DNA of 64,000 nucleotides, taken from contig DASCMH010000013.1 in NCBI GenBank assembly GCA_036010905.1, positions 22,949 to 86,948 on the forward strand, in the 5' to 3' direction. A model generated the notes under the pieces. It had not been told where the DNA came from. It searched no databases and worked only from the letters and a program-made list of their open reading frames with translations. Source of the stretch: SMWD01 sp002729875. Its GTDB lineage: Bacteria > Pseudomonadota > Gammaproteobacteria > Steroidobacterales > GCA-2729495. Of the stretch, positions 1 through 7,474 are shown one piece after another. Position 1 is the first letter of the stretch. Every line of letters starts with the position of its first letter. The position numbers were made by a program, and so were the translations under genes.

Positions 1-1363
1 CAAGTGAGGTATGGGCGGCCAGCTGACGCGCAGCGCCATCAAGCGATAATCCGGTCATAAAATCAGGCCAGTCATGAATATCCTCAACCGCAACCTGCCC
101 GGAGTCGGCTGTTGCGGGTGGCGGCGAAGATGGCGGCGATACCGATTGATCTGAGCGCGACTCTTGCCTCGAAACCGGCGATGTCTGTGCCCGGGTTGGT
201 TGGCTCTTATTGCTTGCCACTGGTGCGGCCTGACGAACCGGCGTTGCCGGCATCGGCTCACCCATGCCGGCAGTTTGTCCGGCGGGGCAAAAAGCCAGCA
301 TGCGTAACAAGGCCATTTCGAAGCCAATATGCGGATCAGGCGCAAGCATCATGTCCTGACGGCTTGTTACGGCAATCTGGTAATACAGTTGTACCTGTTC
401 CGCTTTGATGTCAGCGGCCAGACGCACCAGCGACTCGAGTTCATCCTCGTCCTCAACCGCATCTGCCCCGGCAACCTGGATTACGGCAATACGCTGTAGC
501 GCGGTCGCAATCTCATCCAGCACAATTTCGTAATCGGGTACGAGTGTATCGAGATCCTGAATGGCCGCAATCAGATCAACGCCGTTGCCGGCAACCAGCA
601 AATCGAGCAAATCGATGATCCGGTGACGATCCATGCTACCGAGCATTTCGGCCACATCAGCGTCTGTTAACTGTTCAGCGCCATAAGCCAACGCCTGATC
701 CAGCAGGCTCAGGCCATCACGCATACTGCCCGCCGCAGCCCGACCAAGTCGCTTGAGAGCCGCAGCCTCGGTATCCAGTTGCTCGGCGACACATATCTCA
801 TCCATACGCCCGACAATCTGATTCAACGTCAGGCGCTTCAGATTGAACTGCAGGCAACGTGACAACACGGTGACCGGGAGTTTTTGCGGATCGGTGGTCG
901 CAAACAAAAACTTGACGTGCTCCGGCGGTTCTTCAAGTGTTTTCAACAAAGCATTAAAACTCGGCTTCGACAGCATGTGTACTTCATCGATCAGGTAAAC
1001 CTTGAAGCGGCCAATGGTGGGCCGATACTGGACATTGTCGAGCAGGTCACGCATATCATCGACACCCGTGCGTGATGCTGCGTCAACTTCAATCAGGTCA
1101 ACGAAACGGCCGTCATCGACAGCCTGACAGGCGCCACATTCACCACAAGGTTCTTTGCTGACACCGGCTTCACAATTCAGTGCCTTGGCCAGGATTCGGG
1201 CGATTGTCGTCTTGCCAACCCCGCGGGTACCGGCGAACAGAAACGCATGGTGAACTCTCCCTGAGTCCAAAGCATTTTCCAGCGCCTGTAGAATGTGTGC
1301 TTGCCCGGTGACTTCGTTAAAAGTCCTGGGACGCCACTTTCGCGCAAGTACGAGATAACTCAT
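1..1363 (-). CDS. dnaX: DNA polymerase III subunit gamma/tau (3' part outside window)
   Basis: Clamp-loader ATPase of the replicative DNA polymerase III holoenzyme. The start ATG is at 1363 and about 454 codons are visible before the left edge cuts the gene. Visible motifs are Walker A GTRGVGKT (residues 45-52), the zinc-binding cysteines C64, C73, C76 and C79, Walker B LIDEVH (124-129) and an SRC sensor motif. After the AAA+ and collar region comes a Pro/Ser/Gln-rich linker, as expected before the tau-specific domains. No A-rich frameshift slip site is seen in the visible part, so whether a separate gamma form is made cannot be judged. The SRP RNA gene lies just upstream on the same strand, a common gammaproteobacterial arrangement. 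Confidence 0.97.
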   Translation of the reverse strand, partial: MSYLVLARKWRPRTFNEVTGQAHILQALENALDSGRVHHAFLFAGTRGVGKTTIARILAKALNCEAGVSKEPCGECGACQAVDDGRFVDLIEVDAASRTGVDDMRDLLDNVQYRPTIGRFKVYLIDEVHMLSKPSFNALLKTLEEPPEHVKFLFATTDPQKLPVTVLSRCLQFNLKRLTLNQIVGRMDEICVAEQLDTEAAALKRLGRAAAGSMRDGLSLLDQALAYGAEQLTDADVAEMLGSMDRHRIIDLLDLLVAGNGVDLIAAIQDLDTLVPDYEIVLDEIATALQRIAVIQVAGADAVEDEDELESLVRLAADIKAEQVQLYYQIAVTSRQDMMLAPDPHIGFEMALLRMLAFCPAGQTAGMGEPMPATPVRQAAPVASNKSQPTRAQTSPVSRQESRSDQSVSPPSSPPPATADSGQVAVEDIHDWPDFMTGLSLDGAARQLAAHTSL

Positions 1364-1393
1364 AAAATTGCTCTAATACCTGAATTGCTGAAG

Positions 1394-1501
1394 AATCCGC
1401 GCCAGCCACACCCCGGCACCCGGCATCGCCGTTACCGCTGCTCCCTTCCGGGCCTGACGGAGTTCGCGGTTCGCCGCCGCAAGGGGACCAGCGCGGACCC
1501 A
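1394..1501 (-). ncRNA. ffs: Signal recognition particle RNA (4.5S type)
   Basis: Small 4.5S-type SRP RNA, partner of Ffh in co-translational membrane targeting. On the minus strand the conserved apical element is visible: GTCAGGCCCGGAAGGGAGCAG at about 1435-1455, containing the GGAA-type tetraloop and the asymmetric internal loop bound by the Ffh M domain. The ends pair: GGTCCGCGC near 1500 with GCGCGGATT near 1395 closes the terminal stem. Size, about 108 nt, fits the gammaproteobacterial 4.5S RNA. The exact ends are inferred from that stem. It lies directly upstream of dnaX. Confidence 0.9.
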
Positions 1502-1507
1502 GATTAA

Positions 1508-1536
1508 AGGGTAAGCGGTGGCGAGCATTTCAGCAA
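1508..1536 (-). promoter_or_regulatory. Candidate sigma-70 promoter of ffs
   Basis: On the minus strand TTGCTG (1536-1531) and TACCCT (1513-1508) are 17 bp apart. The predicted start falls 6-8 bp downstream, at the first base of the SRP RNA terminal stem. The hexamers are only moderate matches, so the support comes mainly from spacing and position. Confidence 0.4.
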
Positions 1537-1793
1537 GCGCAATGATGACTATCAGAAAATGTTAACTGATGAGGAACCGAGACGAGCGACTCCGGGTGCA
1601 GGCACAAATCTGCCGTGCCGGACCTAGTGACAATCGTGTCTAGAAACGTGGCTATCGTGGCCGGCACTGACAACGACAACGTGCTTCGATCGTGCTGGCA
1701 ACTATTTGAAAAGTCGCGCTAAATCAGACCGGACCGAGGGATTTTGAGATTGCTAAAAATCATGACTCAACTATCTGTTTTTATTGTAGAAAT

Positions 1794-1884
1794 TGGCGGA
1801 GAGAGAGGGATTCGAACCCTCGATACGGGGTTACCGTATACATGAATTCCAATCATGCGCCTTCGACCACTCGGCCACCTCTCC
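1794..1884 (-). tRNA. tRNA-Ser (anticodon GGA)
   Basis: Class II tRNA on the minus strand. The acceptor stem GGAGAGG pairs with CTCTCTCC and is followed by discriminator G and an encoded CCA at 1796-1794. The D arm GCCGAGTGG, the anticodon stem CATGA/TCATG with loop TTGGAAT (anticodon GGA), a long variable arm and the T-loop GGTTCGAATCC are all recognisable. It would read UCC and UCU serine codons. Confidence 0.95.
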
Positions 1885-1995
1885 GGTTTTATTTGACGAC
1901 TTGGGTGGGACACCCCCAAAGTGGCGCAAAAGATTAACCCAGCCACGGTTGGCATTCAATCGGTTCTTAGCAATTCCTGACTGATGCCCGCCTGG

Positions 1996-2274
1996 CTATC
2001 GTCCAAAATAATCCGGTGGACTATCAAGGCAAGGATCATCCGCCTCACGCACTTTCGCATCCGGCGATGCCTGCGGAATGGTCAGCGCTGCAGACCGGTC
2101 GGGTTGGTCCAGTCCATCGGGCACCTGCAAAGATTCAATATTTTCACTAACCTGGTATTCCTGCGGTTTATTGCAGCTTGGCTGACCACCGAAAAAACAC
2201 CCCGACAGACCGCCAATCAGCAGAACCGCAAGTATGCATAGCCGCAAGTGATTCAAGACAGGCCCGGTAACCAT
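1996..2274 (-). CDS. Very short BamC-like lipoprotein
   Basis: A 92-residue lipoprotein: a hydrophobic signal peptide ends in the lipobox LSGC (acylated Cys26). The mature part, with QEYQVSENIESLQVPDGLDQ followed by a conserved-looking IP, resembles the unstructured N-terminal segment of BamC (NlpB), the stretch that contacts BamD in the BAM outer-membrane assembly complex. The two helix-grip domains of E. coli BamC (about 344 residues) are missing. The gene starts one base after the dapA stop, the place bamC holds in E. coli, so positional and sequence hints agree. Assignment is an inference, because the similarity is short; a lineage-specific lipoprotein is the alternative. Confidence 0.6.
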   Translation of the reverse strand: MVTGPVLNHLRLCILAVLLIGGLSGCFFGGQPSCNKPQEYQVSENIESLQVPDGLDQPDRSAALTIPQASPDAKVREADDPCLDSPPDYFGR

Positions 2275-2275
2275 C

Positions 2276-3151
2276 TCAGAGCAACCCGGCAGTTTTCAGC
2301 GCCGCCTCAACCACCGGTTGCTGATCGGCAGATAAGCGGGTCAAAGGCAGACGAATACCGGCCGGGATACGACCAAGCTTTTCCAGCGCCCACTTAACCG
2401 GAATGGGATTTGATTGAGCAAATAAATCACGATGCAGTGCCGCCAGGTCCTTATCAATCCGAGCCGCCTCTACAGCATCCCCGGCTATTGCTGCCGCCGT
2501 CATGGCGGCCATTTGTGCCGGCGCCGGGTTCCCGGCCACGGTCACCACGCCGTCTCCACCGAGCAACATGAATTCGCGCGCTGTCGCATCATCGCCGCTG
2601 TACAAACCAAAGTCGTCCCCGCATGCGGCACGGATTTGCACCACGCGACTCACCTCACCGGTCGCCTCTTTAAGACCCATAATCCGGGGATGTCCGGCAA
2701 GCCGCGCAACCGTCTCCGGCAACAGGTCTACGGCGGTGCGCCCCGGTACGTTGTACAGCATGATCGGTTTTTCAACCGCATCGGCGATCACCTGAAAATG
2801 CTGCACCAATCCTTCCTGGGTCGGCTTGTTATAGTAAGGTGTCACCATCAGGTAGCCATCGATATCCACATCGCCGACTTCAAGTGACAGGTCTATCGTT
2901 TGCTGGGTTGAGTTTGAGCCGGTCCCGGCAATAATCGGAATGCGCCCGGCTGCAATATCGGCCGAGCGACGAATCAGGTCGACGTGTTCGGATTTTGACA
3001 ACGTTGCCGACTCACCTGTCGTTCCTGCTATGACCAGCCCATTCGAGCCCTGCTCTATCTGCCAGTCAATCAGGCGCCCGAGACACTCATAGTCAATCCG
3101 ACCGTCAGCGGACATCGGGGTAACCAGCGCTACGAAACTACCTTTAAGCAT
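2276..3151 (-). CDS. dapA: 4-hydroxy-tetrahydrodipicolinate synthase
   Basis: Condenses pyruvate with aspartate semialdehyde in the first committed step of lysine and diaminopimelate synthesis; cytosolic. The length, 291 residues, is standard. The family residues are in place: GTTGES with Thr44/Thr45, YYNKP with Tyr107 and Tyr106, Tyr133 in MLYNVPGRT, and the Schiff-base Lys161 in GLKEATG. It is divergent from the ACT-domain gene at 3278, with 126 bp between starts, and is followed by the BamC-like lipoprotein gene one base away, so the two are surely co-transcribed. Confidence 0.97.
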   Translation of the reverse strand: MLKGSFVALVTPMSADGRIDYECLGRLIDWQIEQGSNGLVIAGTTGESATLSKSEHVDLIRRSADIAAGRIPIIAGTGSNSTQQTIDLSLEVGDVDIDGYLMVTPYYNKPTQEGLVQHFQVIADAVEKPIMLYNVPGRTAVDLLPETVARLAGHPRIMGLKEATGEVSRVVQIRAACGDDFGLYSGDDATAREFMLLGGDGVVTVAGNPAPAQMAAMTAAAIAGDAVEAARIDKDLAALHRDLFAQSNPIPVKWALEKLGRIPAGIRLPLTRLSADQQPVVEAALKTAGLL

Positions 3152-3277
3152 GACAGGTGCAGTTTATTAACTGCCAGATTGGTGAACAGAGCGGCGATGT
3201 TACTGACACCCCGGCGATTGCGCAAGAATCGCCGCATTGCTCTGATAACGGTATAGTTAGCTCCTGCGGAAGCAACC

Positions 3278-3871
3278 ATGCACTTACTGAGCACACACAA
3301 GAGAAAAACACCAGTGGAAACACCCCCTGCAAATAAACCCCCATTAATAAAACAGCTGGCCATCACCATCATTGGACCCGACCGGGCCGGGCTTATTCGC
3401 GACCTGAGCAAAATCGTCACTGAAGCTGCCGGGAATATCCAGGAAAGTCGAATGATTGCACTGGGATCAGAATTTGCGCTGCTGATGCTTGTTTCCGGCA
3501 ATTGGCACGCTGTCGCAAGCATTCGTGAAAAACTGGATCTGCTGCAGGATGGTGGCAAACTAACCATTGCAGTTCGTGACAGTTCACCCCGCGCCAACGT
3601 CACTGCCGCCCCCTATGCGATAGATGTTGTCAGTCTCGACCACCAAGGGATTGTGCTGGAACTGTCAAACTTCTTTGCCGCTCGGGATCTGGAAATTGCC
3701 GAACTTAATACTCGTCAATATAATGCAGCGCATACCGGCGCGCAGATGTTCGGTATTCAGATGACCGTCAATATCCCTGCAGACATACAACTTTCAATCC
3801 TGCGCGAGGAATTCATGGAATTCTGCGACAATGAAAACCTCGATGCGATCATGGAACCGGCTGCCCGCTGA
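3278..3871 (+). CDS. GcvR-like ACT-domain regulatory protein
   Basis: A 197-residue protein with two tandem ACT domains, roughly residues 24-100 (starting QLAITIIGPDRAGLIRDLSK) and 112-190 (YAIDVVSLDHQGIVLELSNF). This is the architecture of the glycine cleavage system repressor GcvR, which in E. coli binds GcvA and is encoded next to dapA, as here. The first about 22 residues are a Pro/Lys-rich extension, so a later start is possible, although no better start codon precedes the first ACT domain. The glycine cleavage genes are not in the window, so the target is inferred. Confidence 0.75.
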   Translation: MHLLSTHKRKTPVETPPANKPPLIKQLAITIIGPDRAGLIRDLSKIVTEAAGNIQESRMIALGSEFALLMLVSGNWHAVASIREKLDLLQDGGKLTIAVRDSSPRANVTAAPYAIDVVSLDHQGIVLELSNFFAARDLEIAELNTRQYNAAHTGAQMFGIQMTVNIPADIQLSILREEFMEFCDNENLDAIMEPAAR

Positions 3872-3905
3872 TGATTTACCCGATACCATGAAGGATATGT
3901 AAACA

Positions 3906-5393
3906 TTGTCTGTCGCAACCTTTCGCCACACCACGCTCATCACTGTTCTGCTCAGTCTTTTGTTCCGGCCGGTACTGGCAGTGGACGAGACCCTGCCGGA
4001 TATCGGCAGTCCGGCCGATACGGTTTTGTCAAAAGAACAGGAACAGATCATCGGTCGCTCCATATACAAGGGCCTGCGCGATGCCGGACAAATCGTAACC
4101 GACCCGGAAATCCAGGAATATATTCAGAATTTAGGCCAGCGTATCGCCGCCAATGCGCAGAACGGCGACTTCAGGTTCCAGTTTTTTGTCATCAACGAAC
4201 CGACCATCAACGCATTCGCGTTACCCGGCGGTTACATCGGTATACACAGTGGTCTGTTACTCGCCACCAGTACTGAAAGCGAACTTGCCGGGGTGCTGGC
4301 ACATGAAATTTCTCATGTAACACAGCGACATATCTCACGCGCCATTTATGCCAATCAACGCACCAGCATCCTGAGCATGGCTGCGATGCTGGGCGCAATT
4401 TTGCTCGGTGCTGCCAGCGGTGACAGTAACGTGATAAGCGGAGGCATTGCGGGAGCACAGAGCATCGCCATCCAGGGGCAGATCAATTTTACCCGTGAAA
4501 ATGAATATGAAGCTGACCGGGTCGGCGTTGGCCTGCTGGCCGCTTCAGGATTTGACCCATATGGCATGCCAAATTTCTTTTCCACGCTGGCACGAAAAAC
4601 CGGCACGCTTGGTTATCAGGCTCCTGAATTTCTGCGCACCCATCCGGTCACCGTCAACCGTATAGCTGAAACTCGCTCTCGCGCATCCAGCCTGCCCGTG
4701 AATGAGGTTCAGAATTCTTCCAGTTACAGCCTGACCCGTGCCCGCATTCGTTTCCTGAGCAACTCGATGCTGGAAGAAACACTGACCTACTTTCGTGCCA
4801 TCCTGAATAACCCGCAAAATATCAATCATCTCGGCGCCGAATATGGTGTCGCACTGGTACTGGCTGAAATGGGCCGTTTCGAGGAAGCGAAGGAAAAATT
4901 TGCGCAACTGATGGCCGCTAATGAAGGCATTATTCATTTCCATACCGGATATGCCACCGCGCTGGCTGCAACCGGTGACAGCAAAGGCGCACTGGCAGCC
5001 CTTGAGAAAGCCATTGAACTGTTCCCCCGCAATGTGCCGCTAACCATCAGGTATGCCGAAGTACTGACACAGAACAATAGGCATAAGGCTGCCCATCAGA
5101 GCCTGCTGGATTTGTACAACCAGACCCCGCCAACCCCCGAGCAGGTCCGACAGATCGCCCTTGCGGCAAGCGCTGCCGGCGATACGGCCGACGCACATTA
5201 CTACATGGCTGAATACCATTTGCTCAGCGGTGACCTGCTTATGGCCTCGGATCAACTGGTGCTGGCACTGGGAATACCCGGTCTCGATTCAGTGCAAAAA
5301 GCGCGGTTTCGTTCGCGCCTCGATGAGATTCAGGGATACATGCCGAAACGCCGGAGCAAGAGCAGCAAGCGACGACGTGTACCTTTGCAATGA
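3906..5393 (+). CDS. bepA: BepA-type periplasmic metalloprotease/chaperone with TPR domain
   Basis: A 495-residue M48-family zinc protease exported to the periplasm, where BepA helps assemble or degrade LptD and other outer-membrane proteins. A signal peptide covers about residues 1-25. The zinc site is HEISH (133-137), with a third ligand in NEYEAD (Glu202). The C-terminal half (about 290-480) is built of TPR-like helices. The start is a TTG at 3906 preceded by AAGGA (3891-3895), ten bases upstream; no ATG gives a complete signal peptide. The C-terminus is strongly basic (KRRSKSSKRRR). Its stop overlaps mlaA by 4 bp, so the two genes are translationally coupled. Confidence 0.93.
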   Translation: MSVATFRHTTLITVLLSLLFRPVLAVDETLPDIGSPADTVLSKEQEQIIGRSIYKGLRDAGQIVTDPEIQEYIQNLGQRIAANAQNGDFRFQFFVINEPTINAFALPGGYIGIHSGLLLATSTESELAGVLAHEISHVTQRHISRAIYANQRTSILSMAAMLGAILLGAASGDSNVISGGIAGAQSIAIQGQINFTRENEYEADRVGVGLLAASGFDPYGMPNFFSTLARKTGTLGYQAPEFLRTHPVTVNRIAETRSRASSLPVNEVQNSSSYSLTRARIRFLSNSMLEETLTYFRAILNNPQNINHLGAEYGVALVLAEMGRFEEAKEKFAQLMAANEGIIHFHTGYATALAATGDSKGALAALEKAIELFPRNVPLTIRYAEVLTQNNRHKAAHQSLLDLYNQTPPTPEQVRQIALAASAAGDTADAHYYMAEYHLLSGDLLMASDQLVLALGIPGLDSVQKARFRSRLDEIQGYMPKRRSKSSKRRRVPLQ

Positions 5394-6154
5394 TTAATTC
5401 ATCAGTCCTCAAAAACATTGCAAGCTTGGCAAGTCTTTTTACCTGCATGGGCATTTTTGCCGGTTGCGCATCACCACAAACCATCGAACAGGGCAACATC
5501 ACAGATCCGTTTGAACCGATAAACCGATCGATCTTCCGCTTCAATGAAATTGCCGATAAATATGTAGGGCGCCCGGTGGCCATAGGTTACCAATTTATCA
5601 CTCCGCCAGTCATGCGCACCGGCATCACCCATTTCTTTGACAACCTCTCCTACCCGGTCGTCATTATCAACGCAGCTTTACAGGGGAAGTTTGCACAAGC
5701 CGGGCTGGATACATCACGGCTCATCTTCAATTCAACGATCGGCATCCTCGGTTTCATGGATCCGGCAACTGATATCGGACTGGTCCGCCACAATGAAGAC
5801 CTTGGTCAGACACTGGGTATCTGGGGGGTACCGGAAGGAGCTTACATCATGGTGCCTTTTTTCGGCCCTCGAACCATGCGTTCCGGAACCGGAGATTTGG
5901 CCGATATCACTGTAAATCCACAATTCCAGCTGTTCAGCAGCAGCGCACAAACAAAGCTCAATATCTTCTGGCTAAATCACCGGCGCTCATTGCTACTCGG
6001 TATCGATAAAGAGGTGGAACGTGTATTCGACCGATATGCATTTATCCGCGACACCTATTTACAGCACCGGGAATACCTGCTCTATGACGGCAACCCGCCG
6101 GAGGATGAGTTCAACTTCGAAGATGAAGAATTCGATGATGAAGAGTTTGACTAG
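5390..6154 (+). CDS. mlaA: MlaA (VacJ) outer-membrane phospholipid-removal lipoprotein
   Basis: A lipoprotein of the Mla pathway, which pulls mislocalised phospholipids from the outer leaflet of the outer membrane. The signal peptide ends in FAGC with Cys26 as the lipidation site. The family stretch DPFEPINRSIFRFNE follows directly, and GIWGVPEGAYIMVPFFGP is the typical central signature. The length is 254 residues. The last about 20 residues are almost all Asp, Glu and Phe (NPPEDEFNFEDEEFDDEEFD), a low-complexity acidic tail not needed for the family fold. The gene overlaps bepA by 4 bp (ATGA). Confidence 0.94.
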   Translation: MINSSVLKNIASLASLFTCMGIFAGCASPQTIEQGNITDPFEPINRSIFRFNEIADKYVGRPVAIGYQFITPPVMRTGITHFFDNLSYPVVIINAALQGKFAQAGLDTSRLIFNSTIGILGFMDPATDIGLVRHNEDLGQTLGIWGVPEGAYIMVPFFGPRTMRSGTGDLADITVNPQFQLFSSSAQTKLNIFWLNHRRSLLLGIDKEVERVFDRYAFIRDTYLQHREYLLYDGNPPEDEFNFEDEEFDDEEFD

Positions 6155-6192
6155 CCTCAAGAACTGCCCGCTTCTTCAGCGTGACTGCCGAC

Positions 6193-6831
6193 CTAGGATT
6201 CAGTCACCAGCCTGGCTTTCCTGGTTTCTGACTGCAATCGTTCGATAACCGCTTCAATCCCCAGCGCCCCGATCTCGGCATTAAACTGGTTACGGTAGTT
6301 CTGAATATATGACACACCCTCGAAACGCACATCGTAGACACGCCATCCGGCCGTGGATTTGCGCATTTTGTAGTTGACCGGTATCAAAACTCCATCATTC
6401 ATTCTCATATCGGTCTTGACGGTTACCCGCTTGTCCCCCGGTTCGATGTCAGCCGGGTATACGGTAATATTGTCTTCATCAAACTTCAGAATGCCATTTG
6501 CATAACTCTGTAACAAAAATTCGTAAAATACGTCGATAAACGTATCCCGCTGGGCCTTCGTCACCACTTTCCAATGCTTGCCGAGCACCAACCGGCCAGC
6601 ATAGCGGGTATCAAAATACGGTACCAGGATCTCGTCAATCAAGGCATACAATTCTTTACGATTAGCTTCAAGGTAGTCCTTGCGGCCCTTTAACTGCTCT
6701 GCCATTGAACTCGCGGCCTGCGTAATGATCTCGTGCGGCAGTCGCATTGGCTCGGCCAACGCTGGCCACGATGCAATCATCATCAGCAACATAATCAAGA
6801 CCATTGAAATCCGTTTCAGCATATTCTCCAA
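6193..6831 (-). CDS. mlaC: MlaC periplasmic phospholipid carrier
   Basis: A 212-residue periplasmic protein of the MlaC/Ttg2D family, which carries phospholipid between the MlaA complex and the inner-membrane MlaFEDB transporter. A signal peptide ends near Ala26 (SWPALAEP). The family features are a long N-terminal helix region, YFDTRYAGRLVLG, the stretch QRDTFIDVFYEFLLQSYANG, and the WRVYDVRFEGVSYIQNYRNQF block near the C-terminus. It converges on mlaA, 38 bp away. The mlaFEDB genes are not in the window, so the pathway is split here into an mlaA locus with an mlaC neighbour on the opposite strand. Confidence 0.93.
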   Translation of the reverse strand: MENMLKRISMVLIMLLMMIASWPALAEPMRLPHEIITQAASSMAEQLKGRKDYLEANRKELYALIDEILVPYFDTRYAGRLVLGKHWKVVTKAQRDTFIDVFYEFLLQSYANGILKFDEDNITVYPADIEPGDKRVTVKTDMRMNDGVLIPVNYKMRKSTAGWRVYDVRFEGVSYIQNYRNQFNAEIGALGIEAVIERLQSETRKARLVTES

Positions 6832-6918
6832 ACTCCAAAACTAACTACCTTTCGCAAACAGGCATGGACATACGTGTAATCCGAACCCACGCCCGAGTAA
6901 TAATCATTGTACCAAAGC

Positions 6919-6962
6919 GTTACAGCTATTCACTCACAGGATATATTGGACTAAAATAGTCC
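6919..6962 (+). promoter_or_regulatory. Promoter and Rrf2-type operator of the SUF operon
   Basis: GTTACA (6919-6924) and TATATT (6942-6947) are separated by 17 bp and make a credible sigma-70 promoter. Immediately downstream sits a perfect dyad, GGACTA-AAA-TAGTCC (6948-6962), covering the predicted transcription start. Its core, GACTAAAATAGTC, fits the GACT...AGTC core of IscR type 1 sites. It lies 22 bp before the start of the Rrf2 regulator gene, so autoregulation of that gene and of the suf genes behind it is the natural reading. Confidence 0.75.
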
Positions 6963-6984
6963 TAATTAACCTCTGGATCCATAT

Positions 6985-7455
6985 ATGTTTCGCATCAGCA
7001 GACTAACCGATTACGGCACCTTGATCCTCGTCTTCCTGGCGACTCAGGAAAGGCGCCTGTGCTCGGCCTCAGAGGTTGCCACCGGCACCCATGTGGCCCA
7101 GCCAACTGCCCAGAAACTACTCAAGGTGCTGGCCAAAAGCGGGCTCGTAGACTCGGTCAGGGGTATGGGCGGCGGTTATCAGCTGACCCGCAACCCCGCT
7201 TCTATTACCACCGCTCAAATCCTTGACGCACTGGATGGACCGGTGGCCATCACCGAATGCAGCATAGATGATGGTGATTGTGTACTTGAACCCCTCTGCC
7301 AGGTTGGCAGTGCATGGCAGAAAATTAACAATGCCATACGTGTCGCGCTAACGGACATAACACTGGCTGATCTGAGTCATCCGCAGGCAGATATTCCAGC
7401 GCTCAACCTGACACGGAATTCAGAAAAACCCCCACCTCCTGCAGTTGATCACTGA
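6985..7455 (+). CDS. Rrf2-family Fe-S-sensing regulator of the SUF operon
   Basis: A 156-residue Rrf2-family transcription factor. The N-terminal winged helix-turn-helix (residues 1-65, with VAQPTAQKLLKVLAKSGLV as recognition helix and RGMGGGYQL as wing) is followed by three cysteines, C92, C99 and C105. Their spacing matches the [2Fe-2S] ligands of IscR. It is the first gene of the suf run and has a palindromic site over its promoter. Family members in this position (the Xanthomonas-type SUF regulator) repress the operon when holding a cluster; that behaviour is inferred here. Confidence 0.92.
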   Translation: MFRISRLTDYGTLILVFLATQERRLCSASEVATGTHVAQPTAQKLLKVLAKSGLVDSVRGMGGGYQLTRNPASITTAQILDALDGPVAITECSIDDGDCVLEPLCQVGSAWQKINNAIRVALTDITLADLSHPQADIPALNLTRNSEKPPPPAVDH

Positions 7456-7474
7456 ACACCATACTGAAATAACA

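Noticed and set aside
1..150. Programmed frameshift site in dnaX giving gamma and tau.
   Set aside because: No A-AAA-AAG-like run is seen in the visible part; the rest of the gene lies outside the window.
7445..7474. Upstream TTG start for sufB.
   Set aside because: It would overlap the regulator gene and adds ten residues foreign to SufB; the ATG at 7475 fits the family.
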